This document shows, piece by piece, positions 50,565-61,454 of a stretch of 63,627 nt of DNA. Position numbers and translations under genes: made by a program. The notes beneath the pieces were generated by a model. That model was not told the DNA's origin. It did no database searches and saw only the letters and a list, made by a program, of their open reading frames with translations. This DNA comes from Dichotomocladium elegans (lineage: Eukaryota > Mucoromycota > Mucoromycetes > Mucorales > Lichtheimiaceae): NCBI GenBank assembly GCA_025716815.1, contig JAIXMN010000057.1:1-63627 (forward strand), written 5' to 3'. Each line of letters starts with the position of its first letter. Positions within the stretch are counted from its first letter, which is position 1.

Positions 50565-53500
50565 ATATCCCCTCCCCAGAATGTTGTTCGTCCTCGAACA
50601 AGAGAGACAGTTGGGAGCGAGCGACAGCAGCGGCTTCGAGGTGGCGGCGTTCGGCTGCGCGAGCGGCAGTTGGGTCGTACCATGGATCGGTTGGTGTGGC
50701 GTTGTTTCGTACAAAAATGGGGCGGAGGCGGTCAGTGTGCACCCAAGAATTGTAGATTTTGCCGTTCATGTCCTGAAGCTGGTAGATGTCAGTGCTAGGG
50801 TTGGTCTTAATTACGCGGAATGGACCTTTCCAGTTGTACTCCAGTCCAAACTTGTTCTCGTGGCGCATAAGGACATGGTCCCCCACAGAAAAAACTTGCG
50901 GTGTTAAAGCAGCATCCCATCGGGCCTTATCTTGTGCAGCACTGGCGCGGACACGCGTCTCGGCAGAAATTCGTTCATCGCGTAACTTGAGAAGGGCTTG
51001 CACGCGAGACTTTGATGCATCTGCTTCGGTAAGTTCGGTGGCTTCCTTGTCGATGGTGATATATGGTCGAAGGTGATCACCTGGAAGCTTTGGTTCTTGG
51101 CCATAGACGAGGAAGAATGGGCTGAATCCGGTGGTGCGATGTCTGCGTACTCGGCATGTGAAAAGAGTGGGTTCCACAAAGTCGTCCCATCGGTGAATCC
51201 GGCCATTTACATACTTACATATCATTTGTTTGAGAATGCCGTTCGTACGTTCAGCCTTTCCGTTTGTGCGTGGGTGAAAAGCTGAAGTGAAAACATGTCG
51301 TAGCTTGATGCGGCCAGTATAGCTGGCAAGGACGTTTGACATAAAGTTTGCACCTCGGTCAGTAACGATCTCGTCTGGGCAGCCAAAACGTAGGACAATT
51401 TCTTCGTATAAGAACTTAGCAATGGCCTCTCCGGTGGCGTCAGGTACAGAGCGAGCAATGGGCCAATTTGTTGCAGAGTCTACCGCGACTAAGATCCATC
51501 GATTTCCATTTGCTGTTGTAGGTAATTCGCCGATAAAGTCGAGGTGCCAGCGGGAAAATGCAGGTGGGACGTCCAAGGGCTTCATTGGTGCATGGTGAAT
51601 ATGTCTGTTGGCATTTGCAGCCAGCTGGCATTGTGTACAGGTAGTGAGCCAGTTAGCGATGTCAGTCCTCATATCCGGCCACCACCATCGTTTCCGCATC
51701 AAATCGTATACATTTGCATTCCCGGAGTGACCGAATGATTCGTGGAATTGTTGGACAAGGTCGGCGCGTCGAGCGAAAAGCACATAGCGGATTTCTTGGG
51801 TTTCTTTACCTGTCTTGACTTTGCGATAGACGCAATTGTCCCGTACAACAAAACGATCTCTATGCTTGCTCAAAAGGTCGCGATATGATGCAGGCCAGTC
51901 GTTTTCTGGCTTGGCATAAAATTTGGGCCAGTCGGTTTCTTGCAAGGATCGTACAGCATAAAGATAGTCAGGTTCCATCGTGTCCTTAGCTGGGGTGGAT
52001 GAAATCCCATCGCGGCGAGATAGCAGGTCAGGAACTCGATTTTCTGCGCCAGGCTTGTACCGGATATCAGGGTCATACAACTCAATCTCGGCGATCCACC
52101 GGGTTAAACGGGGAGGTCGGTTATTTTGTTCGCGAAAGTACTTGAGCGGTAGATGGTCTGAATAAACAGTGAACCGCCGGCCATCGATGAAGCATCGCCA
52201 CGTGCGCAAGGCGTGCAGGATACCCAGCAACTCTCTTTCTTGAGCAGGGTAGTTGCGTTCTGCCTCCGATAACTTTTTGGACTCAAATGCAACGGGGTGC
52301 ATTAGCCCATCCTCCCCTTCTTGAAGCAAGACGGCGCCCACGCCGTAATCAGAAGCATCCGTTTCAATGACAAAAGGCAGGTCCGGGTTGGGAGGAAGCA
52401 GGATCGGAGCAGCAATCATGCGGGCTTTGATTTCGTCGAAAGCAGACTGACACTCGGGCGTCCAATCAATGGCTCGTTGTTTTACTCCCGTTCCTTTTGT
52501 CAGGTCCGTCAACGGTGCAGCAATGCCAGCAAAGTCTCGAATAAAACGCCGGTAATATGAACCCAGACCAACGAATTGCCGTACCTCTTGAACATTCTTT
52601 GGGATTGGCCAGTCTTGAATGGCCTTGACCTTAGAGCTTGACGGAAGAATACCACGCGCCGTAACATGGTATCCAACGAACTCAAGCTCAGTCTTGTTGA
52701 ACTCGCATTTCTTGATGTTGGCAACGAGTTTTGCAGATCGAAGACGGTCCAAGATTTGTCGGACATGCGTATGGTGTTCTTCGGCAGTCTTGCTGTAGAT
52801 GAGAATGTCGTCGAGGTAAACCAAGGCAAAGTCGTCCAAATATTCGCCCAGCACCGCATTCATCAGATTTTGAAACGTCGGTGGCGCATTCGTCAAGCCA
52901 AAGGGCAGCACCAAAAATTCGTATGAACCGTATCGTGTATTGAACGCGGTTTTAGGGACATCGTCGTCGTGGATCCTAACTTGATGATAACCGCTTTTTA
53001 AGTCGATGCTCGAAAAGAATTTAGCACCACCTAGGCGTTCGAGGCACTCATCAATGCGAGGAAGAGGATGGTTGTTACGGCGTGTAACGCGGTTGATGGC
53101 GCGGTAATCAACACACATGCGCATCTCGCCGTTCTTCTTTCGCACAAATAACACAGGCGCACCCCAAGGCGACGACGTTGGTCGGATTAGGCCTAGGTCT
53201 AAGAGCTCTTTAAGCTGCTTGCGCAGCTCGTCCAGCTCACGTGGGCTCATCTTGAATGGTGGTCGGCTAATGGGTGCAGAATCTCCTGTATCGATTACAT
53301 GGGTTACCTCTCGCCTTGGTGGCAGTCCGGGGAGCTTGTCCTGAAAGACATCTGGATATTCAGTCAGCATACTTTTGAAATGCTCATCCATCACCCCGTC
53401 AGATTCGACGTCCTCCAGACGAATATAGCACAGGAATATCGACTGGAGACGTTTATCACGCTCAAAGCGCTCAAGTTGGCGATTCGATATTAAGAAAGCA

Positions 53501-53860
53501 AGGTCAGGAATCTGGCGATTGAACTTGGGTCGTAGGATATGAGTTGCGTCCCCGTGAGTAATGCGCCATTGGTCGAGGTCCCAATCCGGCATAGGCTTCA
53601 TCCGTTTGATCCAGTCGCGGCCAAGGATCAAATCGAATTTCGTGTCAAGGACATATGCGGGAACAGGATGGGTGAGCCCGTCAATACAGACATTGAGAAT
53701 GACTTTCTCCGTGATACTAAGTGTGTGACCTCCAGCAGTTTCAACTGAGCGCCCCATGACACGTGTTCGAGGTAAGCCAGGTATCAGCCTGGGCGATACA
53801 TAGGTGGCTGATGCACCACTATCGAGTAATGCTTCGCATTGGCGTTCGTTGCAGGTTATA
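50557..53860 (-). pseudogene. pol: Element K Pol, open from protease to integrase end
   Basis: From ITCNERQCEALLDSGASATY the frame is open for about 1100 codons: protease DSGA, RT RMCVDYRAIN and YLDDILIYSK, RNase H ETDASDYGVG and YSDHLPLKY, integrase HESFGHSGN...CTQCQLA, HLDFIGEL, VTDRGANF, NGKAERTNG, and GPY/F YNWKGPFRVIK. The tail WYDPTAARAAERRHLE...SGEGILS, which H lost, is kept. Without the insertion at 53861 and the upstream frameshift it would be like H. No chromodomain. Confidence 0.88.
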
Positions 53861-54270
53861 TCTTCATCCCCGTATCCATCTCCACTCGTAGTTTCGAATT
53901 GCGTGGCAACGCTGATGGGCATTGAAACAAGGAGGGGAGGAATGGTTCACACGACGTTAGCCGAGAGTCTTTCTCTTTTGCACAGAAATCAGGTGCAGCT
54001 GTCGTGGTACAGACCAGAGTACCACGAAGGCCAGGGACTCTGGTGGTACACACCCATATTATATATTGTCGGTTCGGGTCGTACTGAGCGGCACTCCGCC
54101 GCATAATATATCTAGACGGTCAGTTGCGTGTGCGTTGTCACTACTTTGAGTTTCATTCGTTCGTATAGAAGGCTCTGCATTGTGTGTCTTATTTTGGCGG
54201 GCTAATTTCTGCATAGAGATGCAAGCCTGAGACAAAGAAAGCGAGCGCATCGGAGGAGGAGGAGGAACAA
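53861..54270. mobile_element. 410-bp unclassified insertion in element K
   Basis: Compared with H (DLPLYDLFCNGR), K reads TDLPLY, then 410 foreign bases, then ITCNERQC. TATA is found on both sides (53857-53860 and 54271-54274), so a 4-bp duplication is possible. No terminal inverted repeat is seen. A GTACCAC...GTGGTAC pairing lies inside (about 54005-54050). Confidence 0.5.
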
Positions 54271-54801
54271 TATAGCGGTAGGTCTGTGCCAGTGGCGGTG
54301 TTTAATTCTTCGAAGTGCTGTATGTCGTCACTGAGTTGTCCGTCATATATATCTGCAATAAATTCGGACGTGTCAACATCGATCAAATCACCTGTTAAAG
54401 GTTCGTGATAGTCGTGTCGATGTTGGCTGTTGTCTTGTGCTGGATGCGGTTGCAACATATCGTCATCTTTCTGGTAACTGTGTGGTATATGTTGCATTGT
54501 TCTCTTGTAACTATTTCGTGTCTCGTGCTGCCGCGGTCTCCAAATCGGTCGAAAACGGTATTCGTTTGGCAAAATCGGTAACATGCAATCTCGGGCAAAA
54601 TGGTGTTCGTTTCCCACAATTGTAACAGCGCAAGGTTCGCTCGGAAGCACAACTATAATCATCATGACCGTAGCCACCGCAATTTAAGCATCGTAGCGTT
54701 CTTTCAGAGGCACAGTCTTGTTTGTCGTGGCCATGCCCACCGCAGTTCGAGCACTGGTCTTCATAGGGCTCCGGGTCATCTATCGGGGAATCGAATTTCA
54801 T
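54271..54801 (-). pseudogene. Element K zinc-knuckle N-terminus, one frameshift
   Basis: ATG 54801 in the priming site (54799-54810). CSNCGGHGHDKQDC, CLNCGGYGHDDYSC and CYNCG, then an extra A (about 54610) shifts the frame. The neighbouring frame continues NEHHFARDC and the acidic linker to TDLPLY. There is no Gag capsid upstream: the ATG is 11 bp from the LTR. Confidence 0.82.
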
Positions 54802-54812
54802 CAGCTACCAAT

Positions 54813-55104
54813 TGTCGTGCGTATATTTTGGCGGTTACACCGTAGCCAATAGCAACGACCAAGCGTAACCGTAGAAGAAGAAGGGTAACGGATAGATGAT
54901 GTTTATTGCATGGCACTACTTGGATATTTATACTGGTTTTGCTATCTAATAATAATCATGGAGAAGTGGGATAAAAGGGAAATAGAAGTGGGCTGTGCGT
55001 CTGATGCGAGGACTACTGTCATTCGTGCACTTGTCGAAGAGGACTATGAAAAGCGATAAAAATAGAGAGCACCGTTGATTGGTCAAGCAATCTGTGCTAC
55101 GACA
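54813..55104 (-). repeat. Element K 5' LTR
   Basis: 292 bp, alike by eye to 50273-50564. The outer edge at 55104 joins the middle of the N LTR. Confidence 0.9.
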
Positions 55105-55232
55105 CCCATTCCCACGCAAATCTGCTACACCGCCACACTGCCAAGACATTGCTTTGACTACGCCTCAGATATCATAGATAACCAAAACGTATAAATATCC
55201 TCCTATCGCTAAAACAATAAAGGACATCTCTT
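55105..55232 (+). repeat. Element N 5' LTR, middle portion only
   Basis: Matches 57506-57633 (CCCATTCCCACGCAAATC ... ACAATAAAGGACATCTC). The first ~55 bp are replaced by element K and the end by filler. Confidence 0.8.
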
Positions 55233-55433
55233 TCTTTTCCTACTATTTATAATATGTTGAAGTTCCTAGTGTCTGTCTTACTCACAATTATTTACACACA
55301 AACACTTATTAGGATGACAGGTTTCTTAATTGGTTTGTTTCAGAGAACAATAGCCTGGAGAATAGACAAGGTTGAGGAATGGTTGGGATTGTGAGTGGAT
55401 GTAAAAAAAAAAAAAGAAAAAAAAGAAAAAAAA
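55233..55433 (+). other. Filler DNA with A-rich end
   Basis: About 200 bp unrelated to the element. It ends in a mixed A/G tract (55401-55437) that runs directly into pol at AATGTACAGGAGGTC. It could be a captured transcript (poly-A end) joined during a template switch, or repair filler. Confidence 0.4.
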
Positions 55434-57578
55434 AAAAATGTACAGGAGGTCCGCCAATTTATTGGCCTGGGTTCCCATTACCGACGGTTCATTCGAGGAT
55501 TTGCAGGTCTCGCGGCACCATTGACTGACCTAACGAAAGGCACAGGAACGAAGACACGCCCTATTAACTGGACCTCGGAATGTCAAACAGCTTTCGAGGA
55601 AATCAAGTCACGCATGATCGCTGCCCCTGTTCTGCAACATCCTAATCCGGACCAACCCTTCGTGATCGAGACGGACGCTTCCGACTATGGTGTTGGTGGC
55701 GTGCTACTGCAAGCGGGGGAGAAGGACGGCTTGATGCATCCAATCGCTTTCACGTCGAAGAAGCTATCGCGAGAAGAGCGCAACTACCCAGCGCAAGAAA
55801 GGGAACTTTTGGCCATTTTGCATGCACTCCGCACGTGGCGTTGTTTTGTAGAAGGACGATCATGCACAGTGTATACGGACCACAAACCATTAGAATACTA
55901 CAAGACACAAGCCAGACCGACAACGCGCCTGACACGGTGGATCCAAGAATTTGCGTTATATGACCCTTGCATCGTCTACAAACCGGGTAAACTCAATCAT
56001 GTACCTGATCTCCTATCGCGGCGCGATGGTGCAAATTGCACGCCCGCAGAATCAAGCATGGAACCAGATTACCTGTATGCGGTGAAGGCGGTGCACGACT
56101 CCGATTGGCCCAAGTTTTATGCCAGACCTGAACCCGAATGGCCAGCAATCCTTAAAGATCAGCTGCTCAAGCATCGCGACCAATTTGTAGTACGAGGTGG
56201 CTCGGTGTTTCGTAAGGTGAAGATAGGTGATACAACTGAAGAGCGTCGATATGTCATGTTTGCTCGTCGAGCCGATTTGGTACAGGATTTTCACAAGTCG
56301 GTGGGTCATGCAAGCAAACTTACAGTACAGGATTTGATGTGCAAACGGTGGTGGTGGCCTCAAATGCGTCAAGACATTGAAGATTGGTTGGCAGGTTGTC
56401 CGGAATGTCAGTTAGCAGCACGACCCGACCGCAACACACATCATGCGCCTATGCGTCCCTTGGATATTCCTCAGCCTTTCTCACGATGGCATCTGGACTT
56501 TGTAGGCGAACTCCCAACAACGGCGCATGGTAATAGGTGGCTACTAGTCGCCGTAGATTATACAACCAACTGGTGTTGTGCACGTGCCGTACCGGAGGCA
56601 ACAGGAGAGGTTATTGCCAAATTCATTTACGAAGAGCTAGTACTCCCATTCGGATGCATGAACGAAATTCTCACCGATCGAGGCGCCAATTTCATGTCCA
56701 ACGTTCTGGCGAACTATCTTGGGCGCCTCAAGGTCAAACATTTATTCACGTCCGCATTCCATCCACGAACCAATTCAAAAGCTGAACGCACCAACGGTAT
56801 CCTCAAGCAGATGATCCGCAAATATGTACATGGCAAAATTCATCGTTGGGATGACTTTATTCCACTGGCTGTTTTTGCATGTCGTGTTCGAAAACACCGC
56901 ACGACGGGTTACAGCCCCTATTTCCTCGTTTATGGCCAAGAACCCAATCTGCCTGGCGATGATCTACCACCCTTTTTATTCGCGGACGCCGATGATCCTG
57001 TCAAGGATAAAGGACTGGCCGTCCAGGGCCGTATACCAGAAGTCCGCGCATTACACCGTGCTCGTGCCATTGCGGAACAACGCCTTCGCGACAATGCTGC
57101 GAAAGACAAAGCCCGTTGGGATGCGGTCATGAAACCTCAGGTTTTTAATGTTGGCGATTATGTTTTGATGCGACATGAAAACAAGCTGAGCCTGGAATAT
57201 ACATGGAAGGGGCCCTATCGAATTATCAACACAAACACCACGTCTCATATATATCAAGTCCAAGACCTTAAGGGCTCTCTCTACAAGTCATGGGTACACA
57301 CCGATCGCCTTCGCCCCGTCCATTTCACATCCTCCCCAACTGATCCGTGGTATGACCCCACTACTGCTCGTGCTGCTGAAAGACGTCACCTTGAGGCTAT
57401 CGCACAATTGCATGTTCTCGAGGACGAACAACATTCTGGAGGGGGGGTATTGTCGCAGCCTCAACCCGGTAATCCCTTTTGCCGAACTGCGCCTCACCTT
57501 ACTTACCCATTCCCACGCAAATCTGCTACACCGCCACACTGCCAAGACATTGCTTTGACTACGCCTCAGATATCATAG
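55434..57578 (+). pseudogene. pol: Element N Pol, RNase H and integrase only
   Basis: Open from NVQEVRQFIGLGSHYRR (end of RT) through RNase H (ETDASDYGVGG, QERELLAILHALR, YTDHKPLEYY), integrase zinc region (HKSVGHASK...CPECQLA) and core (HLDFVGEL, LTDRGANF, NSKAERTNG) to GPY/F YTWKGPYRIIN. NSKAERTNG has Ser where sister elements have Gly. The tail HSGGGVLS and about 40 more codons read into the 3' LTR. Lacking protease and most of RT, it cannot act alone. Confidence 0.85.
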
Positions 57579-57714
57579 ATAACCAAAACGTATAAATATC
57601 CTCCTATCGCTAAAACAATAAAGGACATCTCTTCTTCTTCGTCTATACTTTATTTCGGTGTACGCGTCTCCCTATCTCTGGCCATTGGTTTACCAGCTCA
57701 GATTTAGGCCGACA
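57451..57714 (+). repeat. Element N 3' LTR
   Basis: 264 bp, TGTCGCAGCCTC...TAGGCCGACA, with CGTATAAATATCC and ACAATAAAGGACATC. Preceded by a run of seven G (purine tract). Confidence 0.85.
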
Positions 57715-57982
57715 AATCAATGCAGTCTATTCATTTTACTCTTTTCTGCACATTTCTGACATTAATTGTACAAAATGGATGTAGTTTCCTCTTTGTAAAT
57801 ATCACCAAATGCCGTTTCTCTTTTCTCTCACTTCTCCGTGCTTATTATTATATAGCAAAACAGCAAAAATATCCAAGTAGTTCTAGACAATAAGCAGCAT
57901 CTATCTCTTGTTATCTATTTCTATTATTACGCTTGAGTCGTTGCTATTGGCTATAGGTAACTGCCAAAATATATGCACGACA
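57715..57982 (+). repeat. Old H-type LTR remnant
   Basis: From about 57785, CTCTTTTCTCTCACTTCTCC, TATAGCAAAACAGC, and the end ATTGGCTATAGG...ATGCACGACA parallel the H LTR with many changes. The first 70 bp are unassigned. Confidence 0.65.
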
Positions 57983-58273
57983 ACGTTGTCTTGCCGTAAC
58001 ACTGTCGGCGCACAATACTACAGACCAATAAGAGTTTCATCTGCTTTGGTGGAAGACCGTGAACAGAGCAGTGACATGGAATATGACAAGTATATGATAG
58101 GTACGTCAATCAATGTTCTTTTATTATCACAACAGTAAGGGTATTTTAGCATTAGGAGTGAACGCTCTCGAATAATCACCTTTTTTTTGTTATGACAGCA
58201 TTATACTTCCAAGGAGCTATATAATTAATAGTGCTGTGAGATCGGTAGGGCCCGGTTACGACCGGAAATGCTT
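57983..58273. repeat. LTR scraps, no gene
   Basis: 58150-58196 (GAACGCTCTCGAATAATCACC ... TTATGACA) matches the start of LTR-P in minus orientation. TCTTTTATTATCAC near 58105 may be its polyA side. The remainder is unassigned. Confidence 0.45.
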
Positions 58274-58500
58274 TGTCACACCATTACCACCGTTGGAACA
58301 CTTGGTCACTCTCGATCATGCCACGCAACAATTGTTTTATAATTAGCATTACCACAGTAACAGAGAATATATAAATCTCTCCTCCCGCTGCAAGCAATAA
58401 AGAGACAGATTTCAAAGTTACCTTTTAAAGGTCCCCTTTTATTGGAATAATTGTTTGAAGCATGTTGTCACTGGCGGTTATATCCGCCAAAAGGACGACA
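58274..58500 (+). repeat. LTR-like block Q
   Basis: TGTCACACC...AAAGGACGACA, with GAATATATAAATC and GCAATAAAGAG in order and the GGCGGTTATATCCGCCAAAA end typical of the E1 LTR class. No target duplication found. Confidence 0.55.
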
Positions 58501-58559
58501 ACACAGTGTCGTGTTCGAAATCTGTGCTAGCAATCCAATGGCCAGATAAGAGCAGACTG

Positions 58560-59460
58560 AGGTAGCTTTTGCTAGTAGAAGATTAGATATGACGTTTATT
58601 CATACAAGAAGAGCCCTGACAGCATCTTTAAGAAACCTAACACGGGGCACCGTTCGCGTATTCTCAATGAAGAGCATAAACGCATTCTTTTAGAATGCGT
58701 TAATGAAGACCCATCCATTGTTCTAGAGTAGCTGGTCCAACGATTTGAGGGTTTCAAAGCATCTAAAACGACGCTCCATCGATTTATGAAAACGTATGCA
58801 ACTTGTCATTAAAAATGGCTCGGTTTCAGCCTATAGACAGGAATAATGCTGCGAAGATCCAAGAGCGCCTTGACTGAGTATGCAGATGGGATAGGACCGA
58901 CATCGACTTCAAAAGCTGCGTTTTTTCTTTGATGAGTCTGGATTCCATATTAACATGAAATGCAGCATGGTGTGGTCCAAGAAATGGACCCCTGCAGTGG
59001 TTACAGTACCAAAGGCAGCCACAATCGTGGGAGCAATCTCAGCATCAGGCATCATTCAATGTAGCTTGAGACTCCCGCAGCCACCAATCAAGAAAAGAAG
59101 AAGGCAGGTCAATCTGAAGTTGCGAGCAGAGGAACTGCAACTGAACATCATCTCAGCTTCCTTAAGGCAACAATGGACGAGATGGATAAGTATGAACATA
59201 TGAAGGGCCATTGGTTGGTAATGGATAATGCACCTATCCATACGGCTTAGGATATCTCTGAATACATCGAGTCTCGGGGATATCGATATGCTTATCTTCC
59301 ACCATACTCGCCTGAACTCAATTCTATTGAGCAGTTTTGGTCAGTGGTCAAGGGCAAAGTTAAATGCAATAGGTTCTTGGAAAGCGAGACGTTGATAACA
59401 TAGATCTGCGAGGCATCCAACAGCTTAAAGCTGAGCGATTTCGAAGGTTTCGTTTCTCAT
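58560..59460 (+). pseudogene. Degenerate Tc1/IS630-like transposase
   Basis: Plus strand, broken by stops and shifts. FFDESGFHINMKCSMVWSKK (first Asp, about 58926-58985) is followed by VTVPKAATIVGAISASGIIQ. LVMDNAPIHT (second Asp, about 59217-59245), then YLPPYSPELNSIEQFWSVVK (Glu, about 59300-59350). The three catalytic motifs are in order with the short D-E spacing of Tc1/IS630 enzymes. The N-terminal DNA-binding part near 58660-58800 is hardly readable. No clear terminal repeats. The next ORF on its right faces it. Confidence 0.8.
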
Positions 59461-59476
59461 TCTCATATGTGCTTAG

Positions 59477-60591
59477 TTAACTGCCGTAATTGGAACAACT
59501 GTGATCCGACTGCTCCTCCAGCTTCGGAGCTGCTCCGGTTCTTGGGAGTACATCCCTGTCCCTTCTCTTCTTGATAATGGAGACTCCTACGCCATCCGTT
59601 TCAAGTGTACCGCGAAATCGAAGTACTCCATTCTCTGAAGACTTGAGAGCTTTCGAATAGAAATCGATGACCTCATCCCATCCGCCAGGATAAGGAAATT
59701 TTTTGGTCCATGAGCGACCCAGAATGTTTTGCCATATGATTTTTGCGTCAATCCTTATGTATGACGGAGACCATGACCGACGAAGAGGGAAACAGGCAAA
59801 TGCAGGCAGCTGAAGTCGCTCAAAAAGGAGAGCGAGCTGGTAAAAGGCTGCCATATGTTGGATTGGATGAGCCTTTGCATCGTAGTAGATGCTATCGTTG
59901 TCAAAGGCGTGGGTACTGGTGTAGGCATCGAAAATTGGCCGGATGGCGTCGAAAGCTTCCTGAAGATAAGCTGGGTCGTCGGGACGTCGTCTCTGGATAC
60001 GTTTCGACCAGCTACAATCTGCTTAAATGTTGTTGCGGGTGTAATGATTGTCTCTCGGATGCGTTGACTGATTTGTGTCGGGTCCAGACCTTGGCCAATC
60101 AGCTGCTCTTCAAACTCCTCTTTCCGCATTTGAATGTTATTGGTGTAAGCAGCAAAGATCTTGGCGCCTTCGTAATTTGCACATTGCTGGGAGTATGGAA
60201 AGGATGGTCGTTCATAATTTGTATATAAGAGGTATGGCGTCGAGTATTCATCAATCAGATTCCGGTATCGAGTCGTTTCCTCGCCACAGCCACGTTGTTT
60301 GTAATCGATCAATGCGAGCCAGACTTCAGCAAAGAATCTTTCGCTGATAAAAGCCCTGATGTCAAAATTTTCATTGGCTTGGAACTCGTGGAGAAAAATG
60401 TATTTTGATAGTGCGTATGCATGCATTGTCGTTATATTCACAAGTTCGACCAAATGGTTCAACTTTTCGTGGTACTCTTGTCTCCAGCCTATGCTGTCAA
60501 TGGATGCTTTCACAACCATGGTACGATCGCGGGTTTCGGGTCGATGAACGTTCATACTTGGAAGGATTGTTTTAGTATGGTAGGTTGTCAA
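59477..60591 (-). pseudogene. Fanzor-like (eukaryotic TnpB relative) N-terminal part
   Basis: Minus strand: 60591-59755 in one frame, then 59854-59477 in the next. Adding one T in the TTTT run near 59850 would give one frame of about 370 codons. Helical N-terminus (LNHLVELVNITTMHAYALSK), a middle region with YEGAKIFAAYTNNIQM and QISQRIRETIITPATTFKQI, then NIWQPF / YQLALLFERLQLPAFACFPLR, YIRIDAKIIWQNILG and FRGTLETDGVGVSIIKK. From memory of the family, the last block precedes the RuvC domain in Fanzor proteins of such fungi. RuvC and the zinc ribbon are absent, because the ORF stops next to the Tc1 relic. Identification is by remembered motifs only. If right, it is a dead RNA-guided nuclease gene. 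Confidence 0.6.
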
Positions 60592-60735
60592 TGAAACGAG
60601 TATATCAAAGAAAAAGAAAGAGTGAGAGTAAACAAGCGGTTTTCTACGCGAAAGTATATATTATCTATTATTTCTTATTTGACTGGTCTCATACAAGCAC
60701 TCAGATGGTAGGGTTAACGGGAAATCAATTATGTA
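60592..60735. other. No gene; possible promoter side of the Fanzor-like ORF
   Basis: AT-rich. A divergent 66-codon ORF (60585-60785) looks like chance. No terminal repeat was recognised. Confidence 0.3.
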
Positions 60736-60889
60736 CAGTGGCCACCCCTCATAATGATATTCATTATAATGATAATTCATTGTAGCGATACACTTTATAG
60801 AACAAAATTACCAGGTAAGGGTTATTCCAATTCATTATAGTGATGCGATTTCCTGGAACCGAGGGTATCACTATAACAGGCGGCCACTA
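60736..60889. mobile_element. Short pogo-type MITE
   Basis: 154 bp. The ends CAGTGGCCACCCC...ATAATGATA and TATCACTATAACAGGCGGCCACTA are imperfect inverted repeats of about 25 bp, flanked by TA (60734-60735, 60890-60891). CAGTGGCC-like ends and TA targets fit the pogo/Tigger branch of Tc1/mariner. No coding capacity. Confidence 0.6.
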
Positions 60890-61056
60890 TAACAGAAATG
60901 CACATCCAATTCTTATCAAACCGACCTCCGAATACGCCCAATACAATTTCGTTTCTAACAGCACCACGGACGGTATGTCGATTGCTGAAATACGCTATGC
61001 AAACCGCCTAGGACTAAAAAAACCAAAATAAACAGTATCAATAAATGATGGAAATC
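60890..61056. other. No gene recognised
   Basis: A 63-codon frame (60840-61031) crosses the MITE border and so is unlikely to be a gene. Confidence 0.3.
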
Positions 61057-61254
61057 GTCAATGAAAAGAGCATGTGACCCGCTGCTGTATTTACTGCAGC
61101 ATCGTTCAACACAAAGAAATTATGCAAGTATTCTCGGAATGCAATAACAGGACGTTTCCAAGCTTCTGTACCGATTAAAGGATCAACGAGTCGATGAAAA
61201 GAGCATATGATCCGCCGCTGTATCTACTGCAGCATTGTTTATCACAAAGAAATT
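61057..61254. repeat. Direct repeat pair, 65 bp each
   Basis: 61057-61121 and 61190-61254 share GTC(A/G)ATGAAAAGAGCAT, GCTGTAT and TACTGCAGCAT ... CACAAAGAAATT, with about eight differences. Spacing is 133 bp start to start. Each unit contains the small palindrome CTGCAG. Confidence 0.8.
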
Positions 61255-61331
61255 TCTTCTGCTCCTCCTTGATTTCCTATAAATAATGGACAACTGAGAA
61301 ATCTCCTTTCTCCATCGACTTCATCCCGACC

Positions 61332-61454
61332 CTCTCTTCCATGGTCTTATCCGGTATGATCGCTATAATACCAAATTATTTTATTGCAACTAACATCCAC
61401 TGTCCTTTATAGATTAACCAATCGTACCCGTGCTTGATGAGCCATGGAAGAGAG
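61332..61454. repeat. 13-bp inverted repeat around a putative short exon
   Basis: CTCTCTTCCATGG (61332-61344) and CCATGGAAGAGAG (61442-61454) are exact complements, 97 bp apart. Each contains an ATG. No transposon ends are visible. Confidence 0.6.

Larger units (their letters stand above)
50273..55104 (-). mobile_element. Element K: second capsid-less Ty3/gypsy element, broken
   Basis: 4832 bp, with two 292-bp LTRs alike by eye. Same architecture as H: priming site, ATG, three zinc knuckles, then protease-RT-RNase H-integrase, no Gag capsid. It has one frameshift in the third knuckle and a 410-bp insertion before the protease. No target duplication: the left flank is M's LTR (ACAG), the right flank the middle of N's LTR (CCCA), so one border was rearranged. 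Confidence 0.88.
55105..57714 (+). mobile_element. Element N: 5'-deleted Ty3/gypsy element
   Basis: Partial 5' LTR (55105-55232), foreign filler (55233-55433), pol from the RT-RNase H connection to the integrase, and a full 3' LTR (57451-57714). gag, protease and the RT palm are lost. Same clade as E1 and J. Confidence 0.82.

Noticed and set aside
53861..54270. K insertion read as a spliceosomal intron
   Set aside because: H has no intron there, TATA is duplicated at the edges, and no branch-site pattern is convincing.
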